Assembly: GCF_022698165.1 (NCBI RefSeq)
Contig: NZ_JALDAY010000002.1
Span: 1 to 64,000 of the forward strand
DNA length: 64,000 bases
Direction of reading: 5' to 3'
Source of the DNA: Streptomyces cylindrosporus
Lineage (GTDB): Bacteria; Actinomycetota; Actinomycetes; Streptomycetales; Streptomycetaceae
The notes below the pieces were generated by a model. It worked only from the letters and a program-made list of their open reading frames with translations. It did no database searches and was not told where the DNA came from. Positions 7,309 to 17,328 of this stretch are shown here, in pieces. The translations under genes and the position numbers were made by a program. Within the stretch, counting starts at the first letter, position 1. Each line of letters opens with the position of its first letter.

Positions 7309-8604
7309 ATGACCGAACAGCCCTTCACAGCAAGGGAGTCGAGCCCCCGCACGGTCGTCGTCATCGGCGCCGGCCCGAGCGGTCTGGCCGCCGCCCGGGA
7401 GCTGGAGCGGGCCGGACACCGGGTGACCGTCCTGGAAGAGCGGGACACGGTGGCCGGCAAGTGCGCGAGCGTGGACGTCGACGGGCGCGCCTACGACCTC
7501 GGCGGGCATATCTGCACCACCCGGTACGAACGGATCGCGGAGCTGCTGACCGAACTGGACGTGGAGACGGAGCGCACCAGCCGCTACCGCGTCCTCGACG
7601 TCGAGGGCCGCGCGGCGACCCGGCAGGCGATGTCGTTCCTGCGCGAGGAGTCCTTCCCGCGCTACCGGGCGCTGCGCGAACGGGAGTTCCCGCACATCGC
7701 CGAACCGGGCCTCGCCCACTCCGCGCGGGCACTGGCCGCCCCGGTCATCCAGTGGCTCGCCGAGCACGATCTCCGGTCCATGGCCGACTCCTTCGGCACC
7801 GGCTACACGGCGGCCGGATACGGCTACCTCGACGACGACGTGCCGGCGCTGTACTTCGTCAAGTACGCCGAGATGACCGGCCTGTTGGCCGGTCCTCCCG
7901 AACTGCTGGGCCACGCGGGCGCGTTCACCGTGGTGGGCGGGTTCGGCGCGCTGTGGCGGCGGGTCTCGGAGGAGCTGAAGGACGTGCGCTGCGGAGTGCG
8001 GGTGGCGTCGGTCGAGCGCCGCGCGGAAGGGGTACGGGTGCACACGGACGCCGGGCCGGTGGAGGCGGACGACGTCGTCCTCGCCGTCGCTCTCGACCGT
8101 GTCCTGCCGGCCCTGGACGCGGGCGCGGAGGAGCGCGACCTCGCCGCCCAGGTCCGCGCCAACGCCTACCACACCACCCTCGCCACCGCGTCCGGCCTCC
8201 CGGAGGATGCCTTCTACTTCCTCGGCGCCCACACCGCGAGCCGTGCGTCGAAGGGCCACTGCGTCTCGTACCACCACCGCTACCCGGGCAGCGACGTGCG
8301 GACCTTCTACTCCTACGGCCGCCCCGAGGAGGTCGGCGCGCTGCTGCGGGAGGACGTCGCCGGGCTCGGCGGGCGTCTGGAGCAGGTGCATCTGGAGCGC
8401 GCGTGGGCGTTCATGCCGCACTTCGGGAGCGCCGACCTCGCGGACGGCGCCCTGGACCGGCTGGAGGCCCTGCAGGGCCGTGACCGCACCTACTACGTGG
8501 GCGGGCTGCCCGCCTTCGAGCTGATCGAGTGCGCCGTCGCCCACGCCCAGGACCTCGTCCGCCGCCACTTCCCGCCGACGGGCGGCACACTGACACTGCC
8601 GTAA
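7309..8604 (+). CDS. FAD/NAD(P)-binding oxidoreductase, amine-oxidase-like
   Basis: 431 aa, start ATG 7309 with GAGGAG upstream; the frame extends to 7045 but without a ribosome site. The dinucleotide motif VVVIGAGPSGLAAARELERA (residues about 17-36) is followed by the flavin-interacting RxGGK-like block DTVAGKCASVDVDG and DLGGHICTTRYERIAELL. This pattern is that of the monoamine-oxidase/protoporphyrinogen-oxidase/phytoene-desaturase superfamily. No signal peptide or membrane anchor is seen. The Gfo/Idh gene at 8628 follows after 23 bases, so they are probably co-transcribed. The substrate is not recognisable. Confidence 0.85.
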   Translation: MTEQPFTARESSPRTVVVIGAGPSGLAAARELERAGHRVTVLEERDTVAGKCASVDVDGRAYDLGGHICTTRYERIAELLTELDVETERTSRYRVLDVEGRAATRQAMSFLREESFPRYRALREREFPHIAEPGLAHSARALAAPVIQWLAEHDLRSMADSFGTGYTAAGYGYLDDDVPALYFVKYAEMTGLLAGPPELLGHAGAFTVVGGFGALWRRVSEELKDVRCGVRVASVERRAEGVRVHTDAGPVEADDVVLAVALDRVLPALDAGAEERDLAAQVRANAYHTTLATASGLPEDAFYFLGAHTASRASKGHCVSYHHRYPGSDVRTFYSYGRPEEVGALLREDVAGLGGRLEQVHLERAWAFMPHFGSADLADGALDRLEALQGRDRTYYVGGLPAFELIECAVAHAQDLVRRHFPPTGGTLTLP

Positions 8605-8627
8605 CGGATCAAGGAGGGACCGACGTC

Positions 8628-9650
8628 ATGAGCGAGACGAGCCGGGAACCACTGCGCATCGGAGTACTGGGCGCCGCGCGGATCACCGAGCGTGCCCTTA
8701 TCGACCCGGCGCGGACCACCGGGCACCGCGTCGTCGCGGTGGCCGCCCGCGACCGGTCCCGCGCGGAGGCCTTCGCCGCCGAGCACGGCGTGGAGCGGGT
8801 CGCCGGTTCGTACGCCGAACTGCTCGCCGATCCCGAGGTCGAGGTCGTCTACAACCCCCTGGCGAACGGCCTGCACGGCCCGTGGAACCTCGCCGCGCTC
8901 GCGGCCGGCAAGCACGTCCTGTCGGAGAAGCCGTCGGCGAGCAACGCCGAGGAGGCGGCCGAGGTACGGGAGGCGGTGGCCAAGGCCGGCACGGTCTTCA
9001 TGGAGGGCTTCCACTACCTCTTCCACCCCGTCACCCGGCGTCTGCACGAGATCCTCGCCGACGGCGAACTGGGCGACCTGCGAAGGGTGGAGACGACGGT
9101 CGCGATCCCGCCGCCCGCGGACACCGACCCGCGCTGGTCCCTGCCGCTCGCCGGCGGCTCCATGATGGACCTGGGCTGTTACGGCCTGCACGCCATGCGG
9201 ATGCTGGCTCCTTGGGCGGGCGGCGCACCGCGGCTGCAGTCCGCGGAGGGCGAGGACAGGGAAGGAGCGCCGGGGGTCGACGAGTGGCTGGAGGCCGTCC
9301 TGTCCTTCCCCGACGGCGCCCAGGGTTCCGCCTGTTGCCACATGTCGTACGACAAGCTGGAGATGAGCTGCCTCATCGTGGGCACGAGAGGCGAGGCCCT
9401 CGCCCCGAACTTCGTCCTCCCCCACCTCGACGACCGGCTCGTGGTCCGTACGGCGGAGGGCGAGCGGACGGAACGGCTCGGCACCCGGTCCTCGTACACC
9501 TACCAGCTGGAGGCGTTCGCGGCGCGGGTCCGCGAGGGCGCGCCGCTTTCCCTGGACGCGGACGACGCGCTGGCGACGATGAGGCTGATCGACGAGTGCT
9601 ACCGGGCCGCGGGCTTCGAGCCGCGGCCCCGGACGACGATCAGGCGTTGA
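8628..9650 (+). CDS. Gfo/Idh/MocA family oxidoreductase
   Basis: 340 aa, ATG 8628 preceded by AAGGAGGG. It has the Rossmann start RIGVLGAARI, the EKP motif (HVLSEKPSASN) and the C-terminal beta-sheet domain, with GGSMMDLGCYGLHAMRML carrying the family Asp/His region. This subgroup resembles dimeric dihydrodiol or glucose-fructose oxidoreductase-like enzymes more than IolG, because the HDFD block is missing. It pairs with the FAD oxidoreductase upstream. The last 11 bases overlap the convergent membrane-protein gene. The reaction is probably NAD(P)-dependent sugar or diol oxidation, inferred from the family. Confidence 0.85.
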   Translation: MSETSREPLRIGVLGAARITERALIDPARTTGHRVVAVAARDRSRAEAFAAEHGVERVAGSYAELLADPEVEVVYNPLANGLHGPWNLAALAAGKHVLSEKPSASNAEEAAEVREAVAKAGTVFMEGFHYLFHPVTRRLHEILADGELGDLRRVETTVAIPPPADTDPRWSLPLAGGSMMDLGCYGLHAMRMLAPWAGGAPRLQSAEGEDREGAPGVDEWLEAVLSFPDGAQGSACCHMSYDKLEMSCLIVGTRGEALAPNFVLPHLDDRLVVRTAEGERTERLGTRSSYTYQLEAFAARVREGAPLSLDADDALATMRLIDECYRAAGFEPRPRTTIRR

Positions 9651-12099
9651 ACGGCTGGATCTTCGCGGCGAGTCGGCGAACGAGGGCGTCGAAGGCCGGG
9701 TCCGCGTAGTAGGCGCTGTGGCCGAGCATCGGGGTGGCGGGGGCGTTGTCGGAGGGTACGACGGTTCGTGGGTCGCGGAGTTGGTGTTCGGGGCCCAGTT
9801 GGCGCCACCAAGGCTCCGCCTCCGGGGTCGGATTGGGATCGGCTTCGACCGGATGTCCGTCGATCGTCCGCCAAGCGGTGACGGGCAGCACGGGGTCGAC
9901 CTTTCCCGAGGCGGGATACGCGAGGGCCGGCCCGCCGATGGGGTCGGTCCAGCGGTGCAGGTTGTACCAGCGGTCCTTGAGCTTGTCCGCGTACAGGTCT
10001 TTGAGGGTGTCGTGGCCGACGTAGGCCGGGAACAACCTGGAGTACGCCCACATGAGTTGGGAGCCGTAGGTGAGCAGCGCGAGCCGCTTGCGGGCCTCGT
10101 CCGGTGTGGCGAGGACCGCCGCCGCGCAGATCAGGCTGCCCTGGCTGTGTCCGGAGAGCACGACCGTGTCTCCGGCCGCGGTCCTGTCCTCCACTCGCTT
10201 GACGAGCCCCAGCACCGCGCGGCCTCCGTACGGCGGTGGCACGATCGGGTGGGTCAAGCGGGGCCAGAACGCGAGCAGGTCCCAGATGATGCCGACGGTG
10301 CGCCGCCAGGTGGGGTTGCGGAAGGCGCGCATGCCGAGGAAGGCGAGGCCGGCGGCGAGGGCGGTGAGGGTCCAGGTGCCGAGGACCTCGTCGACGAAGG
10401 TGAAGAAGAGGCGGGGGTTGCGTCCGGTGTAGACGTGGTCCTTCAGCCACCCGGGCACGGGGTCCGGTCCGGGCGGCACCGCCAGGGCGCCGAGCACTCC
10501 TTGCGCGACGGCGGCGACCCATCCGGCAACTCCGATGGCACACAGCCAGGTCGGCAGCCGGTACTTGAGACGGGCCCGTTGCCATGCCTTGCGGATGAGG
10601 GTGACGGTGCGGTCCTCCGGCTGTGCCTTGTTCGGGTACTCCTGCACGATCCGATCCGGGAAGGTCACGCCGTTCGGCCACCGCGGGTGGATCGCACGCC
10701 AGAAGAGGCAGCCGGCGGCGACGGCTACGAGGGGCACGATGAGCAACCCCCACAGCAGGGTCGTCACATGGAACAGGTCCGGCAGGTCCAGGGGCTGCCG
10801 GATGTCCCTGAGCCGGTCGCGGTGGCCGAACAGACGCGCCGTCTGGAGGATGAGGCCCGAGGTGAAGCCGGTCGCCAGCAGTACGGCGAAGCCGGTCAGG
10901 ACGGTGCAGGTCATGCCCCGCCACAGCCGCCGGTACGGCTCCGGCACATCGGCGGGCTCGTATCCGCGGACCAGGAACAGGTTCGCCAGCGCGAGCGCCA
11001 CCAACAGCAGGGCCGCACAGGCGTAGTACACCTGGAAGGCCCAGTCGAAGCCGGTCAGCCACACGGGTAGCCGCCCCCGGCTGCCACCGGCGTGCCCGCC
11101 ACCGACCAGGGCGGCGGCCGCGAAGACCGCCCAGGCCACGCCGTAGACCACACGGTAGAAGCTCGGCACGGCATTGGGGTCGGTCACCGCGTCCACCTTG
11201 TCCAGACCCGGCGTCCGTCCGGCCGCGGTGACCACCAGGCACAGGACGGCGATCGCGCAGGCGATCCAGAACAGGACCCACAGCACGGGCCGGGGCCAGC
11301 CCCGCGCGGCCTGGAGACCGGACACGTAGTGCGTGGAGAGATGGGCGACGAGCATCGTCACCACGGCCAGGGAGGCGGTCAGGTGCAGTCGGCGCAGCAG
11401 CGCGGTGCGCGGCTTCGGCATCCAGAAGTCCCTGTCCCCCAGTCGGGGGCGGGTCTCGCCGGACTGCTCCCGCTTGGACAGGACGGGAGGGTACAGGTAC
11501 ACCTTCGAGCTGATGCGGTCGAGGACCAGCACCATCGCCGCGGGCACCAGCGCCGCACACGCCAGCCGAAAGTGCCAGCCGTAGTGCTGATCGGTCAGGA
11601 ACAGCAGCTTCTTCGAGCAGTTCGGATCCGCGCCGCACTGCCACGCGGCCTGATCGACCGCCACGAAGGTCACGGCGGTGACCAGCAGCAGAGTCATGAC
11701 CAGGCCCAGCAGCCGCAACAATGCCTCGGCCACCCCGAGGACACGGTCCTGCGCCTTCTTCCCGGCAGGGTCGGGCAGCGTGAACCCGGCCAGGTTGATC
11801 ACCCCGAGCGGAGCCATCAGCAGCCATACGGCCTTGGACACCGAGCCCGAGGTCATGGCGCCCCAGCGGAACGCCTCGCAGCGGACGTCCGACTCGGGCC
11901 GGGTGTCGGGAAGTCGGTAGAACCCCGCCAGGTCGTCACCGTCGACCTGGCGGACGTCGCTGATCTCCAGCAGGCTCTCCACGGGCGTCCCGCTGACGCC
12001 GTGCACGCGGATCTCCACGGTCTCCGCGGATACCGCCGCGGCCGGAGCGGTTTCGGTCACGGCGACAGCGTGACGCGGCGAAGGAGGCCGGTCCATCAC
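9640..12099 (-). CDS. Large multi-pass membrane protein with C-terminal alpha/beta-hydrolase motif
   Basis: 819 aa. The N-terminal soluble block (EIRVHGVSGTPVESLL) is followed by about eight membrane segments between residues 90 and 570, then a soluble C-terminal domain with VVLSGHSQGSLICAAAVL near residue 645. GHSQG is a serine-hydrolase nucleophile elbow. HGVSGTP near the N-terminus recalls the oxyanion region of lipases, suggesting one hydrolase fold interrupted by the membrane portion. Candidate starts are ATG 12099 and GTG 12060 (VTETAP); neither has a good ribosome site. It overlaps the convergent Gfo/Idh gene by 11 bases. I know of no characterised homologue; a membrane-bound lipid or glycolipid esterase is possible. 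Confidence 0.8.
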   Translation of the reverse strand: MMDRPPSPRHAVAVTETAPAAAVSAETVEIRVHGVSGTPVESLLEISDVRQVDGDDLAGFYRLPDTRPESDVRCEAFRWGAMTSGSVSKAVWLLMAPLGVINLAGFTLPDPAGKKAQDRVLGVAEALLRLLGLVMTLLLVTAVTFVAVDQAAWQCGADPNCSKKLLFLTDQHYGWHFRLACAALVPAAMVLVLDRISSKVYLYPPVLSKREQSGETRPRLGDRDFWMPKPRTALLRRLHLTASLAVVTMLVAHLSTHYVSGLQAARGWPRPVLWVLFWIACAIAVLCLVVTAAGRTPGLDKVDAVTDPNAVPSFYRVVYGVAWAVFAAAALVGGGHAGGSRGRLPVWLTGFDWAFQVYYACAALLLVALALANLFLVRGYEPADVPEPYRRLWRGMTCTVLTGFAVLLATGFTSGLILQTARLFGHRDRLRDIRQPLDLPDLFHVTTLLWGLLIVPLVAVAAGCLFWRAIHPRWPNGVTFPDRIVQEYPNKAQPEDRTVTLIRKAWQRARLKYRLPTWLCAIGVAGWVAAVAQGVLGALAVPPGPDPVPGWLKDHVYTGRNPRLFFTFVDEVLGTWTLTALAAGLAFLGMRAFRNPTWRRTVGIIWDLLAFWPRLTHPIVPPPYGGRAVLGLVKRVEDRTAAGDTVVLSGHSQGSLICAAAVLATPDEARKRLALLTYGSQLMWAYSRLFPAYVGHDTLKDLYADKLKDRWYNLHRWTDPIGGPALAYPASGKVDPVLPVTAWRTIDGHPVEADPNPTPEAEPWWRQLGPEHQLRDPRTVVPSDNAPATPMLGHSAYYADPAFDALVRRLAAKIQPFNA

Positions 12100-12132
12100 G
12101 CAATCGGGCGATATTTCAACGCCGTTGGGCCG

Positions 12133-13152
12133 TCAGCGGTACAGCGCCGGCCGCTCCGCCAGCTCCACCTCCACCCGGCCGCCCTCCGTCAGCGCCCGCA
12201 CCCCCGCCTCGCACACCGCGGCCACCGCGTAGCCGTCCCACACGCTCGGGCCGGTGACCTCGCCCCGGCGGGTGGCGTCGACCCAGGCCTGCACCTCGCG
12301 GTCGTAGGCGTCGGCGAAGCGTTCCACGAAGTCCTGGGCGATGGTGCCGCCCCACCGCCCGGCCATGTTGGTGACCATTGCGTGCCCGTCGCCGATGCGG
12401 GCGGTGCCGCGTTCGCAGACCACCTCCGCCTGGACCTGGTAGCCGAAGCCGCAGTTGACGAAGATCTCGACGTCGACGACCGCGCCGCCGTCGGTCTCGA
12501 AGACGACGAACTGAGGGTCCTGCACCCCGTCCGGGGCGTTCGCGGACGGCGTCGGGCGCAGCACCGTGACCGCGGTGATCTCCTGCCCGAGCAGCCACCG
12601 GGTCACGTCCATCTCGTGCACCACGGAGTCGTTGATCAGCATCTCGCTGTGCCAGCCGGGCGGCGAGGCGACGTTGCGGTGCCGGTTGTGCAGCATGAGC
12701 GGCCGGCCCAACTGCCCTGTCTCCAAGAGGGCCTTGAGCCTCATGTACTCGGCGTCGTAGCGCCGCATGAAGCCGACCTGGACCCGGCGCCGGCCGAGCC
12801 GCTGCTCGGCCTCCATGACGCGCAGGGCGGACGCCGCGTCCGGGGTGAGCGGCTTCTCGCACAGCACGGGCAGGTCGTGCTCGAACGCCGCCAGCAGGGC
12901 CGCCTCGTGGGCGGGCCCCGGGGAGGCGATCAGCACGGCGTCGACGTCGGCCGCCGCCATCGCGGCGGTCGGGTCGGTGTAGGCGGTGCAGCCGTCGACG
13001 CGGTCCGCGACGGCCTTGGCGCGTTCCGCGTCGACGTCCACGACAGCGGTCACCGTGGCCCCGCTGACGACTTCCTGGATACGGCGGACATGGTCGGCGC
13101 CCATCTTTCCGGTGCCGACGACGGCGACTTGCAGCGTTCCCGGCTGAGCCAT
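12133..13152 (-). CDS. iolG: Inositol 2-dehydrogenase-like Gfo/Idh oxidoreductase (IolG family)
   Basis: 339 aa, ATG 13152 with GCGAGGGGGAC upstream. N-terminal [19 protein letters not shown] motif [12 protein letters not shown], a YNRR-like block [11 protein letters not shown] and the catalytic block [16 protein letters not shown] with Asp and His, all as in IolG. It would oxidise myo-inositol (or the scyllo isomer) to an inosose. It is last in the leftward ABC-importer/iolE operon, 19 bases after the isomerase-like gene, so uptake and the first oxidation are encoded together. Family confident; isomer specificity unknown. Confidence 0.9.
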   Translation of the reverse strand: MAQPGTLQVAVVGTGKMGADHVRRIQEVVSGATVTAVVDVDAERAKAVADRVDGCTAYTDPTAAMAAADVDAVLIASPGPAHEAALLAAFEHDLPVLCEKPLTPDAASALRVMEAEQRLGRRRVQVGFMRRYDAEYMRLKALLETGQLGRPLMLHNRHRNVASPPGWHSEMLINDSVVHEMDVTRWLLGQEITAVTVLRPTPSANAPDGVQDPQFVVFETDGGAVVDVEIFVNCGFGYQVQAEVVCERGTARIGDGHAMVTNMAGRWGGTIAQDFVERFADAYDREVQAWVDATRRGEVTGPSVWDGYAVAAVCEAGVRALTEGGRVEVELAERPALYR

Positions 13153-13171
13153 GGTCGTCCCCCTCGCTTCG

Positions 13172-14074
13172 TCAGGCGCCGCAGGACCTCAGGAACTTGC
13201 GGGTGCGCACCGCGATCGGCAGCGGCTTGTCCGGCTCGCAGGGGTACATGTCCTGCTCGACGATGGCGAACAGCTCCACGCCGAGCCGCTGCGCCGCCTC
13301 CAGGACCGGCCCCAACTCCGGTACGCCCGCGGGCGGTTCGCACATGACGCCCCGCGCCACGGCGGGCCCGAACGGTGTGCCCTTGGCCTGTACGTCGGCC
13401 AGGATCGCCGGGTCCACCTGCTTGAGGTGCAGATAGCCGATCCGTTCGCCGTACGCCTCGATCAGCTTGACGCTGTCGCCGCCGCAGTAGGCGTAGTGGC
13501 CGGTGTCCAGGCACAGGTTGACGAGCTCGGTGTCGGTCGAGTCCAGGAAGCGCTCGACGTGGTCCTCGGTGTCGATGTGCGTGTCCGCGTGCGGGTGCAC
13601 GACGAGTTCGAGGCCGTACGTCTCCTTCACCTCGTGCCCGAGGCGTTCCATGCCCTTGGTGAGGTGGGCCCACTGCTCGCCGGTCAGCTCGGCCGGCTCC
13701 AGGATCTCGGCCGTCTTGTCGTCCCGCCAGAAGGACGGGATGACGACGAGGTGCCGCGCGCCCATCGCCTGGGTGAGCGCGGCCACCTGGCTGACGTGCT
13801 CCCAGGTGGACTCCCAGACCGACGGACCGCGGTGCAGGCCGGTGAAGACCGTGCCGGCCGACACCTTCAGATCGCGCTTGGCGATCTCGTCGGTCAACCG
13901 AGCGGGGTCGGTGGGCAGATAGCCGTACGGACCCAACTCGATCCACGAGTAGCCGGCCTCGGAGACCTCGTCCAGGAAGCGTTCCCAGGGCACCTGCCGG
14001 GGGTCGTTCGGGAACCAGACGCCCCAGGAGTCGGGGGCCGAGCCGACCCGGATGCGGTCGAGGGCGTTCACCAT
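13172..14074 (-). CDS. iolE: Inosose dehydratase-like TIM-barrel protein (IolE family)
   Basis: 300 aa, ATG 14074 with GGAG upstream, only 1 base after the stop of the ATPase gene. The N-terminal [16 protein letters not shown] is the IolE hallmark. An xylose-isomerase-like TIM barrel follows, with metal-binding Glu, Asp and His residues in [36 protein letters not shown] and YLHLKQVD. IolE dehydrates 2-keto-myo-inositol to a diketone, the second step of inositol breakdown. Its place between the importer and an IolG gene fits this. An epimerase of the related IolI type is the alternative, but the SAPDSWG motif favours IolE. Confidence 0.88.
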   Translation of the reverse strand: MVNALDRIRVGSAPDSWGVWFPNDPRQVPWERFLDEVSEAGYSWIELGPYGYLPTDPARLTDEIAKRDLKVSAGTVFTGLHRGPSVWESTWEHVSQVAALTQAMGARHLVVIPSFWRDDKTAEILEPAELTGEQWAHLTKGMERLGHEVKETYGLELVVHPHADTHIDTEDHVERFLDSTDTELVNLCLDTGHYAYCGGDSVKLIEAYGERIGYLHLKQVDPAILADVQAKGTPFGPAVARGVMCEPPAGVPELGPVLEAAQRLGVELFAIVEQDMYPCEPDKPLPIAVRTRKFLRSCGA

Positions 14075-14075
14075 G

Positions 14076-14987
<912 letters not shown>

Positions 14988-14991
14988 CGGG

Positions 14992-16071
14992 TCACCTCCT
15001 GGTCGCCGACTGGCGGACCCACAGATTGATCAGGACGGCGCCCAGCAGCATGACGCCCAGAAAGGCCTTGAACCAGTCCGGGTTCCAGCCCGCGAAGACG
15101 ATGCCCTGGTTGACCATGCCGAACATGAAGGCACCGAAGACCGGACCGATCGCCGAGCCGTAGCCGCCGGTCAGCAGACACCCGCCGATCACGGCCGCCG
15201 CGATGTAGATCAGCTCCTGGCCCACCCCCTCACCCGACTGCACGGTGTTGAAGGTGAAGAGCTGGTGCATGCCCACGAACCAGGCGCCCAGGCCGACCAG
15301 CATGAACAGGGAGATCTTGGTGAACGTCACGGGCACGCCGACCGCCCGCGCCGACTCCTTGTTGCCGCCGACCGCGAAGATCCAGTTGCCGTACTTGGTG
15401 CGCAGCAGCACCCAGGTGGCGATGGCCGCGAAGACCAGCCAGTAGAAGACCGTGATCTTCACCTGGACCCCGCCGATGTCGAAGGACGAGGCGAAGACCT
15501 TGCGGGCCTGCTCGAAGCCGTCCATGTTGCTGATGTCGTCGGTGGCGACGTTGGTGGTGACCAGCTTGGTCACCGCGAGGTTGGCGCCCTGCAGGATCAG
15601 GAAGGTGCCCAGGGTGACCAGGAAGCTGGGCAGCCCGGTCTTGACGACCATCCAGCCGTTGAAGAAACCGACCGCCAGCGAGACCAGCAGGGCGACGAAC
15701 ACTCCCGCCCACACGTTCAGCGTGAGCTGGTAGCTCAGCATGCTCGCGGTGAGCGCCGAGGTGATCACCGCGACGCCGGACGACAGGTCGAACTCGCCGC
15801 CGATCATCAGCAGCGCCACCGGCAGGGCCATGATGCCGATGGTCGAGGACTGGTACAGCACCGTGGCCATCGCGCTGCCGTCGCGCACCGGCGGGGCGGC
15901 GATCAGGAAGAACACGTAGACGGCGGCGGCACCGAGGAACACGCCCACCTCGGGGCGGGCCAACAGCCGCAGGGCCAGGGGCCGTTCGGCGGTCCGCCCG
16001 TCGGTCTCCTTCGGGCCGGGGGCCGGCGGTGTGGTCACCGCCGGCTCGGCATGCTGGGTCATGCTGATCAC
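14992..16071 (-). CDS. Sugar/cyclitol ABC transporter permease (RbsC/FrcC family)
   Basis: 359 aa. GTG 16071 forms a GTGA overlap with the upstream binding-protein stop and has AAGGG upstream; ATG 16062 is an alternative. About ten hydrophobic segments. The family block [16 protein letters not shown] is the CUT2 permease signature, and [14 protein letters not shown] is the EAA-like loop contacting the ATPase. It sits in the cytoplasmic membrane and partners the lipoprotein and ATPase on either side. Confidence 0.93.
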   Translation of the reverse strand: MISMTQHAEPAVTTPPAPGPKETDGRTAERPLALRLLARPEVGVFLGAAAVYVFFLIAAPPVRDGSAMATVLYQSSTIGIMALPVALLMIGGEFDLSSGVAVITSALTASMLSYQLTLNVWAGVFVALLVSLAVGFFNGWMVVKTGLPSFLVTLGTFLILQGANLAVTKLVTTNVATDDISNMDGFEQARKVFASSFDIGGVQVKITVFYWLVFAAIATWVLLRTKYGNWIFAVGGNKESARAVGVPVTFTKISLFMLVGLGAWFVGMHQLFTFNTVQSGEGVGQELIYIAAAVIGGCLLTGGYGSAIGPVFGAFMFGMVNQGIVFAGWNPDWFKAFLGVMLLGAVLINLWVRQSATRR

Positions 16072-17087
16072 CGAGTGCCCTTCGCGGCGAACTTCGCGAC
16101 CGCCTCGACGTTCGACTTGTCGACGAAGGCCGGGCCGGTCAGCACGGGCTGCTCACCGCCGCCGCTGTAGTTGCCGTTGTTCTTGTAGAGCCACAGCGAG
16201 TCCACCGCGAGGTAGCCCTGGAGGTACGGCTGCTGGTCCACCGCGAACTGGATCGTGCCCTTGCTGATGGCGGTCGTGAGGTCCTTGTTGAGGTCGAAGG
16301 TCGCGACCTTCGCCTTGCTGCCCGCGTCGGACACCGACTGCACGGCCGTGAGCGCGAACGGGGCGCCCAGCGTGGCGACGTAGTCGATCGACGAGTCCTG
16401 CTTGAGCTTGGCGGTGATCGTCGACTTCACGGACGGCATGTCGGTGCCGTTGACGTTGAGCACCTCGGTCTTGCCCGAGAACGTGCTCTTGAGGCCGTCG
16501 CAGCGCTGGGTGAGGCCGACGTTGCCCTGCTCCTGCACGACACAGACGGCGTGCTTGGCGCCGAGGGAGTTCAGCTTCTTGCCGAACGCCTCGCCCGCCA
16601 CCGTCTCGTCCTGCCCGAAGAACTCCATCAGGCCGAGCTTCTTCCAGTCGCTCACGCCGGAGTTGAGGCCCACGACGGGGATGTTGGCCGACTTCGCCTT
16701 GCCGATGACCGTCTTCATGGCGTCCGGCTTTGCGAGCGTGACGGCGATGCCGTCGACCTTCTGGTCGATCGCGTTCTGCACCAGGGTGGCCTGGTTGCCC
16801 GCGTTCGGGTCGGCGGAGTAGATCAGCTTGATGTTGTCCTTGGCGGCTGCGGCCTCGGCACCCTTGCGGACGATGTCCCAGAAGGTGTCGCCGGGCGACT
16901 GGTGGGTGACCAGCGCGACGGTCATCCGGGGCGTGGTGGCCTTGCCGGCGGAGGCGTTGGCCCCGCCTTCCTCGGACTTCTTGCCCCCGGAACTGCTGGA
17001 GCAGCCTGCGAGGGTCAGGGCGGCAACCGCGGCCACCGCGACTACGGGGGCGAGTCTGCGGGAGCGGGGCTTTGAAGAGCGGTCCAT
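16068..17087 (-). CDS. Sugar/cyclitol ABC transporter substrate-binding lipoprotein
   Basis: 339 aa, ATG 17087 (MDRSSKPRSRR) with AGGAAAG upstream; the longer frame to 17216 passes through the regulatory region and is not used. A positively charged n-region, hydrophobic core and lipobox LTLAGC give an exported lipoprotein with Cys near residue 28. The mature part is a periplasmic-binding-protein type I fold (MTVALVTHQSPGDTFWDIV, KVDGIAVTLAKPDAMK, IPVVGLNSGVSDW). It is the first gene of the leftward importer-iol operon and delivers substrate to the permease. Operon context points to inositol, not proven. Confidence 0.93.
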   Translation of the reverse strand: MDRSSKPRSRRLAPVVAVAAVAALTLAGCSSSSGGKKSEEGGANASAGKATTPRMTVALVTHQSPGDTFWDIVRKGAEAAAAKDNIKLIYSADPNAGNQATLVQNAIDQKVDGIAVTLAKPDAMKTVIGKAKSANIPVVGLNSGVSDWKKLGLMEFFGQDETVAGEAFGKKLNSLGAKHAVCVVQEQGNVGLTQRCDGLKSTFSGKTEVLNVNGTDMPSVKSTITAKLKQDSSIDYVATLGAPFALTAVQSVSDAGSKAKVATFDLNKDLTTAISKGTIQFAVDQQPYLQGYLAVDSLWLYKNNGNYSGGGEQPVLTGPAFVDKSNVEAVAKFAAKGTR

Positions 17088-17210
17088 CTTTCCTGGCACC
17101 TCACTGTGCTTTGCGGGGGAAAGGGAGAAGGGGATCACGAAGATCCAGGGCCCGGGATCTTGGCATGTCCGGGTCGTCTGCCGCAAATGCGGCGGTTGCG
17201 CTGGGACGGG

Positions 17211-17239
17211 ATCCAATCCTCTGGCGCGCCCGCTGTCAA
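17211..17239 (-). promoter_or_regulatory. Probable promoter of the importer-iol operon
   Basis: On the minus strand TTGACA (17239-17234) and TTGGAT (17216-17211) are 17 bases apart, a good -35 and a fair -10 for a principal-sigma promoter. The -35 lies inside the left arm of the inverted repeat at 17232-17299. The leader to ATG 17087 would be about 115 bases. Confidence 0.5.
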
Positions 17240-17299
17240 TACTTTGTTAAGACATCATTTCACAAGCAGGTCCGAATGTAAGTACAAACTATTGACAGC
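17232..17299. promoter_or_regulatory. Inverted-repeat operator region between divergent iol operons
   Basis: Arms 17232-17247 (GCTGTCAATACTTTGT) and 17284-17299 are inverted copies matching at 15 of 16 bases. Each arm contains a TTGACA box pointing outward. Just inside lie TTTGTTAAGACA (17243-17254) and, on the minus strand, TTTGTACTTACA (17277-17288), copies of the motif at 4064-4075. Bound protein here would cover both -35 boxes, so both operons should respond together. The regulator identity (LacI at 2965 or GntR at 22030) is inferred. Confidence 0.65.
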
Positions 17300-17321
17300 G
17301 CTGGTCCTCGAGGCCTACACC
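17292..17321 (+). promoter_or_regulatory. Probable promoter of iolC operon, near-leaderless
   Basis: TTGACA at 17292-17297 and TACACC at 17316-17321, 18 bases apart. A start site 7 bases beyond would fall at about 17328, directly at ATG 17329. No proper ribosome site precedes the ATG, so a leaderless iolC mRNA is plausible. Confidence 0.5.
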
Positions 17322-17328
17322 TGGGGAC

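Noticed and set aside
9599..11827. Leftward 742-residue frame and rightward frames at 9718-13347
   Set aside because: No motifs, low-complexity composition, and they compete with the membrane protein at 9640-12099 and IolG/IolE, which have clear family motifs.
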